Positions 26,202 to 37,472 of a stretch of 64,000 nucleotides of DNA are shown in pieces. The stretch lies in the NCBI GenBank assembly GCA_963281155.1, contig CAUJLY010000002.1, forward strand, positions 2,914,001 to 2,978,000, read 5' to 3'. This DNA is from Rhabditophanes sp. KR3021. Taxonomy: Eukaryota > Nematoda > Chromadorea > Rhabditida > Alloionematidae. A program made the translations under genes and the position numbers. Numbering within the stretch: the stretch's first letter is position 1; every line of letters starts with the position of its first letter. Under the pieces are notes generated by a model, which worked only from the letters and a program-made list of their open reading frames with translations, was not told where the DNA came from and ran no database searches.

Positions 26202-29184
26202 ATGGATCACCACGAGCTGATTAATGAATTAAATTCAATTCAAAACTTGGAGCCACGTGAGAGAATTGAATTAGCGCGGTAAGTGGAATCATTTTTTAAC
26301 TAGATTATATGAGTCACTTTTGTTTGTTTAAATATTTTTTATCGAAATTTTATTTACAGAGACCGCCGCCTAAATCAATTAAATTTAAATCGAAGGAGAG
26401 AAGAAAGTCTCGGCCTGCCACCTCCTCGTAATGTTAGGTTACGTTTTTGTCCAGAAATAGCCTTGCTAGAATCAACAGGAAGAGGAGATGTTGAAGAAGT
26501 TGAACGTTTGCTTAGAGTAGAAAGAGCTGACCCCAATTTGCATAATGAAGACGGGCTGACACCATTACATCAGTGTGCAATTGACAATAACATTGAAATC
26601 TTGCGTTTACTTATACAATATGGGGCTAATGTAAATGCTCAAGACACTGAATGTATGTTTGTATTATCTTTAAAAGAATATTTGCCACAACAAAATAAAA
26701 TGAGCAAATGCTCGCTAGTTTACATCCAATAATTATAACCCATTTACATTCAATAATTATAATCAATTTCTTAATTTTAGCTTGGACACCTTTACATGCT
26801 GCTGCTTGTTGTGAACATGAAGAAATTGTAAAAGTTTTATTAGCCAAGTAAGTGCATCATTCATAATAAAATGACAATTTTTTTAGTGATGCAAATATTT
26901 TGGCTGTGAATGCGGATGGGAACATGCCTTATGACATTTGTGAAAATGATAAGACATTAGATGTAATCGAAGGTGAAATGGCTGCAAGAGGTATAACACA
27001 AGATTACGTGGACCAAGAAAGAAACTCTGCAGAAAGACAGATGCTGGATGATATGAAATACTTGCAAAAAACAAATGCTTCCTTGCAGGAAAGATTAGAA
27101 GGAAACTCGACGTATCTCCATATTGCAGCTGCTAATGGATATTATGATGTCGCTGCCTTTTTACTCAGATTTGGTGTGTCTCCTTTGAGTAGAGACGATG
27201 ATTGGTGGATGCCGGGTAAATTTAAAGGGATTAAGCAGGAAAATTGTTAAAAATTGTTTTTTTGGGATATTAATAGTTTGTTGAGCATAACATTGCAAAA
27301 AATATTACAAAGAATTATAAAAGTTGGAGATATGAGATTAGCATCAAAAAATTCATCTAGAAGAATATCAGCAACATTACTATTTATTTTGGAGGCATGT
27401 GATAAATTTCTTCAAAAGATAGCTTTCCACAATTAGAATGGTTATCTGGCGTCTTAGATAAGGATGCACTCAACATTTCCAGCAACTTCTTTTGACTGAA
27501 ACTTCATTCTGATACTCTTATCCGATGCCCATCTCGAATCACTTTGTTGAAAAATTCTTCCTTACTACTGAATCATACTTCAAGTGTGTCAGCCCATTTG
27601 AAAAGCGATTTGTGTTTAGCCATTCTGTCATCAAAGTCGACAGTTTCACCTAAATAACTAATTGCTTTCTTGACTGAAGTTTTGATCCAGTTGTTACAAC
27701 TATTCTTAAATCGACCATCAAATGAGCAAAACACCCATTTTCATCTGCTTCTTCCTTTGATTAAAGCTAAAACGTCAGGAGCGGTTTGTGTTTCATTGAA
27801 ATGCTTAGCAAAGTCAAATGACTCTTGACACTTTCTTATTCTCTTGTGGGTTTGATAAGAGCGTTTAGTTTTGAAATATTGGAGACAATGCAAACATTTA
27901 AATGCAGATTTGAATATTGATTCTTTCACAACCGATGCGAAACTTGGTTCTTTGGGATCTGAGAACTCCATGGGTGTGCCACATCCAATTAACTTTCCTT
28001 CAAAATAATTGTCCATCATTCTGACGATCGGAAGTAAATACGTTGAATGTAGGATCGCTAATTACTCTTTTGGATAAGTTGGTCGTAGTTTTAGAATTTG
28101 TGATTAGACATCGTTCCATTATCTTGGCGAAACGACTTGTTATCTCACTGCGAAACTTAACCAGAACTTTGCCTGTTAAAACAAAATCAGACCACATCAT
28201 TTCATCTTTGCCAAAAAGTTCCTTTGTGCGGTAGTATGCAATTGCAACACCATGTAAATGTTTGGACATTCGTAGGTCGACCTTAGAGGTCTTCCAAAAT
28301 AGTACCCCATTGTACATCATGTAGACCTTGTTGTATTAAAAAATAAGTTTATCAAATTTAAAATATATATTGATGCAAAACTTACAAAGTAATACAAACA
28401 AGTTTATGTAAAATTAACCATTGTATTATTTGTAGTGCACGCAGCTGCCTGCTGGAATAAGCCAGATCTGATTGAATTATTGTGTAATTACGAAGCTGAC
28501 ATCAATGCAAAGACAAAAAATGAAGAAACCGCTTTTGATTTATGCGAAGATCAGACAACAAAAGCCTTAATCGAGGAAATTCAACAAAGAGAGCTTAAGA
28601 AGAGAAGACAAGCGTATGGTGTTAGGGATTCACGTAGACAGTCAAGAAGGCGCAAAAAGTACGAAAGCCCCCAAATTCTTCAAAACAGTGACGATAATGC
28701 ATTCGGTGTGCGGACAACTATCAAGCGTCAGTCATTGCGTGATAAGTCTGGTGCCTCAATCGCTAGATTAGAAGCACAGAAAGAACACTCCGACTTGAAA
28801 CTAATTAGAACACATAGCAAAGATAACGTCTTTGAAAACACAACACCATTGGCACAAAATGCTGCCACTGGTTCTAAAGTTAGAGATGGAGGTGATAATA
28901 AAAGACTAATGCCAAAGGGTTTGTCTCAAAAAGCTAAAGCACATTCTCCGGACGAATGGTTAAGACAATTAGATGCTAGAAGCAACCAAGAAAATGAAGA
29001 TGAGAATGATCGTTACAGAGAATTTGACAGGAATAGAGTCGGAAACTCTACACGTAAAAAGAAGAAAGAAACACCACCAGTCAATGTTTATGAAATGAAC
29101 GGTTTAAAAGGAAATAGCAAGGATGATTTGCTAAATCGTTCAAATGATAGAAACAAAAAGACTTGTTGCTGTGTTATTAGTTAG
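26202..29184 (+). CDS. PPP1R16/TIMAP-like protein phosphatase 1 regulatory subunit
   Basis: Prenylated ankyrin-repeat targeting subunit of PP1 (MYPT family). Exons 26202-26278, 26360-26652, 26781-26847, 26887-27215 and 28436-29184 join in phase to about 504 residues. After an N-terminal helix comes RNVRLRFCPEIALLEST, containing a degenerate PP1-docking RVxF motif (RLRF) in the place where TIMAP has it. Ankyrin repeats follow in the family order (NEDGLTPLHQCAIDNNIEIL; WTPLHAAACCEHEEIV; AVNADGNMPYDICENDKTLD; TYLHIAAANGYYDVA; VHAAACWNKPDLIELL). A long basic, disordered tail ends in KKTCCCVIS, a CAAX box (CVIS), predicting farnesylation and membrane anchoring. Intron 4 (1.2 kb) holds a decayed antisense gene. 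Assignment is strong. Confidence 0.9.
27430..28325 (-). pseudogene. decayed antisense C2HC zinc-finger gene in PPP1R16 intron
   Basis: Minus-strand coding runs 28320-28000 (MMYNGVLFWKTSKVDLRMSK, KELFGKDEMMWSDFVLTGK) and, after a one-base shift, 28020-27741. The second part contains CLHCLQYFKTKRSYQTHKRI followed by RKC, a C-x2-C-x12-H-x5-C zinc finger. After another shift, coherent coding continues to about 27560 (YLGETVDFDDRMAKHKSLFK) with stops. It lies wholly inside intron 4 of the PPP1R16-like gene and is antisense to it. It resembles no family I can name; a captured zinc-finger gene or transposon protein is possible. Confidence 0.55.
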
Positions 29185-30031
29185 ATCATAAATGCAACAC
29201 GCTTTATTATGGCCTTGATCTCATTCCTTTTTTGTTTCAAGGATTGCTGAATTCTATACAAGTGTTGGCTGAAACAAAACAATTAACGAGTATCATTAAA
29301 ATATGGACTTAATCAGTTACATCAAATTCTTGCAAACGACTAATTATTTCCACCTTGTGCTTAACATTTTACTTGATTATCAGTTAATTATTCCACAAAT
29401 TTCAATTGATTTTTCAGAACAAGTATTTGTTGAAATTCCTTCAATATATTAACTTTTAAAACTCAGCAGATTCCAAAAATGTATCCAATAGATTTAGTAG
29501 TGCTATTTAATGATCCATTTTTATCAAATGTCTTACATATACAATTTTGCCTTAAAAAGCTTCTCAGATTAAATGATTACTTGTAATCACAAATAGATTA
29601 TACTTTTTATTTTTTATTATTGTTCACTTAAATTAAACAATTTATTTCATATATATATTCTGTAAATTTAAAAATAAAATTATTTATTTATAACATATGT
29701 TTATATTATTGCAATGAAATTATTTTAAAACATAAATTTAGCAATCTGATTGCAAAAATTAAGGTGCTGTGTAATGTAAACAAATTATTGATAACTATTT
29801 AAATGAAACAAAAGTTAAATTATATGTCATTATTCAATTAGAAGAAAACGGAGCTTAACATTTATTTATTGGAGTCAAACCCTTTAAGTATTTAAATTCT
29901 CAAGTAGTTACAAATCATCACAATTGCGTGTATTGAAAAATGGCAATAAAATAGAAATAAATTACACAATAAAAACACAAAGAACGATACAATTATTTTA
30001 TTAAATCACAGAGATAAAATGAAAAATAATT
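29185..30031. other. convergent 3' spacer, AT-rich
   Basis: Lies between the 3' ends of the PPP1R16-like gene (plus) and MSP (minus). It should hold both 3' UTRs and poly(A) signals (several AATAAA-like strings). No gene is seen. Confidence 0.5.
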
Positions 30032-30412
30032 TTATGGATTGTATTCAATTGGGAGGTTCTTTCTACGGATCATGCCGTCTTCTTGGAACCATTCACGTCT
30101 GAAGGTCTTGGCGGCACCATCTGGGGTGTTGGTCCATTCGATGGTGATACGGTCGTTGTTGGTGTCTTCTTGTCCGTAGACGAAGGTGTCGCAGGAGACG
30201 GCCATCAGGCAACCTTCCTTTGGGTCGAGAACTCCGCATGGTGGGTCCACGGCGAGTCTCTTCATGTTGGTGGTCTTGATGGCCCATCCGATTCTTCTTC
30301 CACCAGAGTTGGTGATCTTGATGTGGTAGGTGTGCTTGTCATCGTAAGGAGCGTTGAAGACGATCTTAGCATGTGGGGCAGTAGCGATATCTCCTGGAGC
30401 GACGGTGGCCAT
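30032..30412 (-). CDS. major sperm protein (MSP)
   Basis: Cytoskeletal protein that polymerises to drive amoeboid movement of nematode sperm and also acts as an oocyte signal. Single exon, 126 residues. Hallmarks are [48 protein letters not shown], a [20 protein letters not shown] strand pair and the C-terminus [13 protein letters not shown]. The start MATVAPGDI at 30412 fits the family length; an open frame continues upstream to 30568, but that part is AT-rich and unlike MSP. The ORF is distinctly G+C-richer than its surroundings, as expected for codon bias in a very highly expressed gene. A 3 x 21-bp repeat lies about 85-145 bases upstream. Confidence 0.97.
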   Translation of the reverse strand: MATVAPGDIATAPHAKIVFNAPYDDKHTYHIKITNSGGRRIGWAIKTTNMKRLAVDPPCGVLDPKEGCLMAVSCDTFVYGQEDTNNDRITIEWTNTPDGAAKTFRREWFQEDGMIRRKNLPIEYNP

Positions 30413-30494
30413 GTTCATGTGTAGACGGATTGGGAACCAAAAGGGTATACGAATTTTTCTTAAAAAAGCTTTCTTATATTCTCTCCAAAGACCA

Positions 30495-30555
30495 TCAAAT
30501 TTGAATCTATAATCACTTAATTTGAATTTATAAACAGTTAATTTGAATATAATTG
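30495..30555. repeat. three 21-bp direct repeats upstream of MSP
   Basis: TTTGAAT recurs at exact 21-base intervals (TTGAAT at 30501, 30522 and 30543) within a conserved unit AATTTGAATnTATAA. On the MSP sense strand it reads ATTCAAATTAA...TTATA. Period 21 equals two DNA helical turns, which would put bound factors on one face. It sits 85-145 bases upstream of the MSP ATG and between MSP and the divergent EHD-like locus. Confidence 0.6.
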
Positions 30556-30650
30556 GATTAAACACCAATTTTAGGCATATTTGATTGCATTTAAGAAAGC
30601 GATTTTCAAGATCTATTTTACTTGTTTAAAATGATCTATTGACAACAAAG

Positions 30651-32247
30651 GCTCTCTTGCTCCTTCAAGGAATCGTCAAAATGTTGAAACGTCCAAGAGA
30701 GCTAAATCCAACAACAATTCCCACAAGAAGACTAGGAACCAAAATGTTAAGAAAAACACTAGCAGTGTCAAGCGTTCTGCCAGTACCAAGCAACGGAAAC
30801 GGAGCATCAACAAGACCAAGAACAAAAGTAAGAAAACAAGCAGACAGTCTAAGAGGATCCCTGGTAGAGATAGTCCAGTTAAGGCCGAACCTATCACGGA
30901 GGAAAGATTGATCCTCCACAAGCCTCACACTCTCGGAGTCCTCAAAGTCTTGCCTCTCTACATCGAATCCTGTCTCAAGGCCAACGAAGAGAACCATGCC
31001 TCCAATGAGATGACTGGTATCTTCCAATGGAAAGACTCTGAAATGACTGCCCAACCTACAGTCATGATTGTCGGCCACGCAGGAATCGGGAAGACGACTT
31101 TGCTTAATTACTTCTTCAAGGAAGCCTATGCTGGATCAAGTATGAGCGTGATGACACCCACCACCGACTTCAACATTATCGTCCAAGGAGGGAAGAACGA
31201 GGTCATCTTTATCAGCAAGTCGATCATTGCCGACAACCTTAACTATTTTCATCTTGAACGTGTCACCTCCGAAACGTTGGACAAGATCAAGTTGGTTCAC
31301 TCTACTAACCCCTTGGCCAACTACATCATCTTGGTTGTAGAAGACACGTATGAACAAAGCGAGTTGGTTAATTGGGTCAAGAGAATGAAGATAGCTGCTG
31401 ACAAGATGAGGATAATCGTCAATCCCTTTGGAAAAGTCGATTCCATCGGAGATATGAACCGCATCAAGGCCATTTTGAGAAAAAGATTATGATCGAGATG
31501 GAGGTATTCAAGAATCTGAATGCTGTGAAGGATGATATGGACACTTTGCTGAGGGAAATTAGAACTTGCCTTCCAATTACAAGGTTCACAGAGTCAAAAA
31601 CATTCTTGCGTATGCAAAGACTCCCTATTGCTACTGTGTTCTCCAAAATGAAGTCTTGGAAAAGTTTGGCCACAAGTTCATCAAAGGAGACATTAAGAAG
31701 GAGTTAACTCTTGACATGGTCAAGAAATGTATGAGGATTTTGAATAATCGGGCGATTTGCAGCGGTAACTTGCCAAAATCGGAAGTCTACTACGATCAAT
31801 GCTTGAAGTTTGAGAAGTGGAGCAAGATTTCGACCAGGAAAATCAATGACCTTCTGGAGTTCATTAACGAGCACATGATCGTCTTCCAGCACTGCGCCAA
31901 GATTCAAAAGTCACCCAACACTCCCTTTAGTATTTTGCCACTTCAGAATGTTGCCATCATGAGCGAGGAATTAGGTTTGCCAGAAGGTACTTGAAGTGCT
32001 CCAGTCACGGGCGTTGGGAGTACAGTCATCCAAGCTACTGTTGAAACATCAAACAAGAAGACGACATCCAAGGCTCCAGTTAAAATGGAATTGGCTGCTC
32101 AACAAAAGAAGACCTCTGCTGAAGGCAACGAAAAGGAAGCAGAAGGTGGTGCTGAAGGAGAAGAAGACGGTGAGGAAGAGGAGCCAAAGCCAGCCGAAGC
32201 TGGAAACAGCAAGAAGAAAGTGATCACAATCAACATTGTTGGTTAAT
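30651..32247 (+). pseudogene. degenerate EHD-like locus (dynamin-related ATPase family)
   Basis: EHD proteins are membrane-remodelling ATPases. Here an N-terminal region very rich in Lys/Arg/Ser (30651-30900) leads into HKPHTLGVLKVLPLYIES, a P-loop VMIVGHAGIGKTTLLNYFF and the EHD hallmark PTTD (VMTPTTDFNIIV). The DTPG position reads HSTN and NKAD reads NPFG. About 45 residues are missing before the helical part (DTLLREIRTCLP, then VLEKFGHKFIKGDIKKEL and FEKWSKISTRKINDLLEF). No EH domain follows; the end is a Glu/Ala/Lys-rich tail closing KKKVITINIVG at 32247. Two one-base shifts (about 31480-31490 and 31560-31570) and an in-frame TGA (31992-31994) interrupt it, and no ATG opens the frame. Codon use is G+C-rich like adjacent MSP. 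An active gene with errors cannot be excluded. Confidence 0.6.
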
Positions 32248-33389
32248 AATTTATATTATGTATTTTATTGAAAATTCTTATCAAAAGTTTTTAGACCCTT
32301 TGTCGTTGTTGATTTTAAATAGCGTGAATATTTGTGGAAGTTTTCTACAGAACTTATATCTTGCAATCGTAACTTTATTGTCTTTTATCTTAAAGTTTGA
32401 AGTGTTCATAGTCCTTTGATTTTAACTTTAGAGACTTTTATGGTGTCATAATCTAGATGCTGCATATTCGTCGTTTGATATAATTTCCGAAGATGTAGTT
32501 AAGTTACATAGAGTGCTTAAATATCTTTTGCATCGAGTTTTTATTTTAGTTTGGTGTTCCTAATTATGTTCTAACAGTGCTTATAATGCTCTATAATTAG
32601 TATTTTAAATTGGTATTGGAGCATGTATAGCTTTATTTGCGTCTTTTTGATTTGATAGGAGTATTTCAAAATATTGTATTGTCCAAGAATTTGAATCAAC
32701 AGTTCTGCCAATTAAATTTAACACACCACGAAACTGATCGTAAACTATTCTCCGACAGGCATCGTATTGATAATAGGGTACATTGCATTTTTTAATTTCA
32801 ATCTTATTTTCAAGTATGCTTAAATGTACACCAGCTAGGAGGTTCCAATACATACCAATCTTATGTCTAAAGTGGCAACAATCCGGCTACAGATTATACA
32901 ACCTTGAATACATCAGCAAAATGTGTCCAAGATTCTGGGATTATGTTAATGAGGCAAGGCTATGTTTTCGCTATCATTTCAATAATGATTTTAATGTTAG
33001 CTTGATCTTTGGAGTAATATTAAATATATCTTTACACTAATTTATTAAAAAATATTTACACCCTTTTGGAAGTTCATAGAATGTGTGAATGGTAATTACT
33101 ACTAAAGACGATTCAAAAAAGTTTGAATCTTTGGGCAAATTAAAAGAATATGGCATGGGAAGAAATTACATTGGGTCAACAATTACTTTTAAAATTGTGC
33201 TATCAGATTGGAAAATGAAATTTATTGAGGGTAATTTATATAACTAATCACTGCTGCATTTTAGAGAGTCTGCTTTTTGGCTAGATTTCATAAATATTAT
33301 TACCCGTTATTATAATTAATATTCCATCTTCAATTTTGTTTTAATTTTATTCAAAAACTTTAATAATTTTACATTTTATTTATCATGTC
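32248..33389. other. spacer with small coding-like fragments
   Basis: Two short coherent ORFs are visible: minus strand 32853-32605 (82 codons, ATG start, MYWNLLAGVHLSILENKIEI, two cysteines) and plus strand 33089-33247 (52 codons, MVITTKDDSKKFESLGKLKE). An overlapping plus-strand frame at 32783-33040 (YISKMCPRFWDYVNEARLCF) is equally protein-like. None has a signal peptide, a domain I recognise or clear splice sites. They may be remnants of a decayed gene. Confidence 0.3.
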
Positions 33390-35357
33390 TTAGTTAAGTG
33401 TATTGTAGTTTGATTTCTTGCTCTTATATAAGTAGAACCATAGTGTGAATAAGATTAAAATTAATGCAAGAACGCCAATTATAATACCAATAATAGTCAT
33501 AGTTGTTATTGCTGATGACCTGCCAGCTTCTATAATATTATCATGAAAAGTATTGTTTGTGTTGTAATACAATTTATCTTGCAATCTGTAATATTCGTGC
33601 AACCATTCATCTTTATTTAGTGAAAATTGGCCGACATTTGGTAGAAGCTTCTTTGTCACATAATCAATTGCTGCTTTATGAAAGTCACTTCTCATTCCGG
33701 GCATTTTTAAATCTTTGTCGAAATCAAATGCAAAATAATTGTTTAGTTTGGGATTAAAAGCATCGAAGCTGTAATTCATACTGCTTGGATTGCCTTTTTT
33801 GATAAAATTGACAAAAGGCTCGATGTAAACTTTCCTAATTTCATATTCTTGCTCATTGTACATTCTCCCATGATTTCCCAAAAAGAGGACACAATCATCG
33901 GCATGAAGTGGACGATAACGTTCATCTATCTTTTTACTCATCAATCCAGAAGGATCATCCACATACTTATATTCGAAGTTATACAAATAAGCTGATCCAC
34001 CATTCAATGTTGTTGTGTTTGCATCAACGACAGTTAGATAAAATAGCTGAATATCATCAAGTACGTGCATTGCTCTTTCAGGGTCATTTTTATATTCCTC
34101 CATGCAAATATCTACGGCTAGAGATTGGTTGTTAAAGATGAGGTCATTTAGCGAATATTCACAATAGAATTTCAAATGATCTAGATCTACAAGCGTTGAC
34201 CCATTCGAGTATCTTCTTACACAGCTTCTTGATTCTGATGATTCTTGCTCAGTCGTACCAATCATCAAAGGAATATTCATTCGCTCATCAGCCAACAATT
34301 CTAAATCTTTTTCAAAAAATGAATTGAACCCATAATCTTGAGTACCACCACCATGTAAAGAAACATTTTGATTTTCAGCAGCTCTCACAGAATCAACTAT
34401 ATTTTGAATAGGTGCTGCCCTTAAACATTTAATGACCTTTTCAACTTCTTTGATGTTATCCCAATCGGTGAATATACTCGAACAACCGACGATATTCGAA
34501 ATTATCCTACTGGCATGTTCATTCGTATTTTGGGTTGTGGTTAATGGCCTGGTTCCTGATTGTTGCAGTACTTGACTCATCAATCCCTTTGTTTTTGGTG
34601 ATATAGACAACAAATTAGCTAACACCGCTCCGGATGAATGGCCCCCAACTGTAACTTTATCCGGATTACCTCCAAATTCTTTGATTTCTCTACCAACCCA
34701 TTCCAAAGCTAATGTCAGATCAAATAAAGCCGCATTTTGGGTCATGGATAAGTTTAATTGATGGTTTAGATTTAGGAAACCTAATGCACCTAATCTAAAA
34801 TGCGGCGTTACCAAGATAATATTAGTCTGGTTGTTGGCGAAATTGTCGATTATCGCTTCTTCTTCAAACATAGATGGCCCGTAAACTAAATTACCTCCCC
34901 CGTGGATAAAAAATAAAACAGGGCAATTTCCATTAAGTAAGCAGTACGTGGAAGTATACACATTTATATTCAGACAGTTTTCGCCTAATACTGCATTGTC
35001 AGGAGTATGTTTAAGGGATGAATTGTAAATACAGCTTAATCCGAAACTTTTGGTTTCTAATGTGCCGTTCCATGGATCAACTGGTGACGGTTTGGTGAAT
35101 CTATATTTTTCAGAAGTATTTTTGCCATATGGAATCCCTTCAAATACAAGACCCGTTCTATTATGATAAGATGTAATTGATCTTCTCCCCTCGATTAAAC
35201 CAGTACTGAAATAATTACAAATACGGATATTAAAAATGCTTTCTTACCTCAGTTTTCTGGTTAATATGAACTGACTAATTTGTTGGGCATCACTCCATTT
35301 ATTGAATAATGTCACTGCGATTGATAATTTAATAAATAAATGGAAAATACCAATCAT
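33390..35357 (-). CDS. membrane-anchored carboxylesterase (type-B / cholinesterase family)
   Basis: Secretory-pathway alpha/beta hydrolase of the type-B carboxylesterase family. Exons 35357-35248 and 35205-33390 give about 641 residues. An N-terminal hydrophobic leader (MIGIFHLFIKLSIAVTLF) is followed by GLVFEGIPYGKN and a disulphide-type ENCLNINVYT. Then come oxyanion-hole FIHGGGN, the nucleophile elbow GGHSSGAVLANL (catalytic Ser in GHSSG; GESAG is commoner), the acidic triad residue in GTTEQESSES, and the His in HADDCVLFLG. The triad is therefore present and it should be an active enzyme rather than a neuroligin-like adhesion protein. Near the C-terminus is a TM helix (TTMTIIGIIIGVLALILILF) and a short cytosolic KSKKSN tail. 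Natural substrate unknown. Confidence 0.9.
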
Positions 35358-35929
35358 TTTGTGTAAGAGGTATACCAAATTGAACCTTAAATACTTATTA
35401 GTATCTATTATCTTCGTTAATACTTTTGAGAGTAGGTAATATTAACAAACAAATGATAATTAATACCAACAAAATAACTACTTATCTTTGTTTTTTTGAC
35501 CATGCACATTTACGTATTCGGTGTTAAGCAGTTAGTTTTAAATAAACAATTGATACGGTTAATTAAATTTGAACAAATAACAACAACTTTTATACTAAGT
35601 AATAAATACATATGAACCTTTATAGGGTCATCAATTGAAGCAACGTTTCAAATAATATATCGTTTATTTAAGATATTTATGTCCAAAACAATTTCTAACG
35701 AATATCAGATACAATAAAATAATTCACCAATTCGTGGAAAATAGTATGTAGAACTCTTAGATGATAGATGCATATGTTTATACTGTTAAAATTCAAAAGA
35801 CACCATCAGAAGTCTTAAGGTATGCCTAGATAATTCGATTAAAATAGTACTTTATCTAAAAGTTGTTTCCTATTTAATTAAACTTGGATACGTATTTGTC
35901 AAACTTGAAAAAATTGTTTCATTAGATGA
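35358..35929. other. intergenic AT-rich spacer
   Basis: Promoter side of the carboxylesterase and 3' side of the TIL-type pseudogene. No ORF or motif worth reporting was seen. Confidence 0.45.
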
Positions 35930-36136
35930 TTAATAATGACAGTCTTTTTCATCAATACAACTTCCTCCTTTATCTGCAACAAACCCGGGATATGAACAGA
36001 CACAAATGCTTCTTTCGCACTACATGTACCTCTCATATCGGTGCATGATTTTACGCAATATCGTCTTCTTTCATAACATAGAGTTTGGTTGCCTTGACAG
36101 TCCATACTTTTAACTTCTACAATCAAAAATACTGTC
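35930..36136 (-). pseudogene. TIL-domain protease-inhibitor-like exon with frameshift
   Basis: Trypsin-inhibitor-like (TIL) domains have ten cysteines in five disulphides and are found in secreted protease inhibitors. In one frame the minus strand gives CQGNQTLCYERRRYCVKSC and then RGTC. In the next frame, one base away, it continues CERSICVCSYPGFVADKGGS and then the last cysteines, ending at a TAA at 35930-35932. Together the two frames supply exactly ten Cys with TIL spacing, so a single-base lesion at about 36010-36030 has split the domain. An acceptor (TTGATTGTAG or an upstream TTTGACAG) precedes the exon, and the signal-peptide exon was not found. Confidence 0.6.
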
Positions 36137-36557
36137 AAACAAATAAAACAATCTAACAACAATTATTTACTAATTAATGGAAATCATTACTTACAATTTC
36201 CATATTTAGTAATCACCAATTTTATATTTTCTAATTCCTCCGAAATTCCATTAAATTGGATTATTTTAAAAAACAAATCATGTAATATAAGCCTATACAA
36301 AGGGAGTTAATAGAATTCACGATTAAAATATGGGACATAATTATTGAAATTTATTTGTCTACCTAAATATTGGTATTTTTGATGGTCACATTAGTCAAAA
36401 CGTGTGTGATCTATAAAATATTTCTTTTTAGTCCAATACATTGGTCACATCAATATCTTGCTGATAGACAATTAAAATAATTCTTTATTTTTAGAGAAAG
36501 TATTACATGCATCGAGAAACGAGTAAAGTAATGTTTAGTATCCTTAATATTTTTGAC

Positions 36558-36734
36558 TTATCCACGAGCACAATCCCCACTTGTACAGAGTACCCAGAAA
36601 GAAGCAAGATCATTAGGATTTCTTGGATCCATCGAATTGGACTGCCCAAAGCTATTAGTCAATCCTAGATATTGCTGTGAAAATACCATTCCAATGATAG
36701 TGATTAATAAAAGAATAATCAGAAGGCTGTTCAT
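36558..36734 (-). CDS. small secreted peptide
   Basis: Single-exon ORF of 58 residues on the minus strand. The first 20 residues are a textbook signal peptide (MNSLLIILLLITIIGMVFSQ). The mature part of about 39 residues is Asn/Ser/Gly-rich (QYLGLTNSFGQSNSMDPRNP) and ends LCTSGDCARG with two cysteines that could form a disulphide. It lies just upstream of the TIL-type pseudogene on the same strand. No family is recognised; a neuropeptide-like, antimicrobial or excretory/secretory peptide are all possible. Confidence 0.55.
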   Translation of the reverse strand: MNSLLIILLLITIIGMVFSQQYLGLTNSFGQSNSMDPRNPNDLASFWVLCTSGDCARG

Positions 36735-37472
36735 ATTAAACTATGATTTCAAATTTAGAGCTGATGATAAAACCCAAATTCACTAGCCTTTTGTACTCAA
36801 AAAATTATGGTTTCAATGTGCAGATTATTTTTCAGCGAAGATCACATTTTGTTTGTCTCAAAAATTAATTAGTTACACAAAAATATACACCATGTTTACA
36901 ATGAATAATTTACAGTTGCGGTGTAAACTTAGATTCAAAGGCCATTCTAAATTACAATCTATTTATATATTATTTCATTCATATAACTTGAAATATCGTC
37001 AGAGTTGTGATTTCATTGAAGTTACACAAACTACACATTAGGTGTACATTAGAGATACTTAAGTACTTATATTTATTGAAAGATCACTTTTTAAAAGAAC
37101 GACCAATTGTAATTGATACTTTTTTGATATTTTGAAAAGCGTTAAGTATTATACTGATTCTTTCCTTGTCATGATATCTTTACGCTTTTTGTCTGTTCAT
37201 GATGATCAAATAATTAATAACCAAAATTAGCTCTTATCCAAGCATAAGAGTATTAACAGTTATTCTGTCATGAAGTGTTATTATATTGTTTATTTTAAAA
37301 TTATTACAGATTCTATACTTATTTGATATGATTACAAATAAATTTATTGGCAAATATGCTTTTTGTTATTTAGGCATTATACTCGGGTACAATAGAATTG
37401 ATTAAAAAATATTAAATTAAATAAAAAATATTAAACCAATTAGAAAATATTAAATATACAGATTAGGAGTAA
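36735..37472. other. intergenic AT-rich spacer
   Basis: No supported gene. The plus-strand frame at 36853-37041 is low complexity. The 3' end close to 37440 is presumably the 3' UTR of the SNF2 gene. Confidence 0.45.

Noticed and set aside
30083..30424. Long plus-strand ORF over MSP
   Set aside because: Exact antisense shadow of the MSP gene, whose G+C-rich codons keep the opposite frame open.
30413..30568. 52-residue N-terminal extension of MSP
   Set aside because: AT-rich, contains the 21-bp promoter repeats and is absent from the family; the 126-residue start fits MSP exactly.
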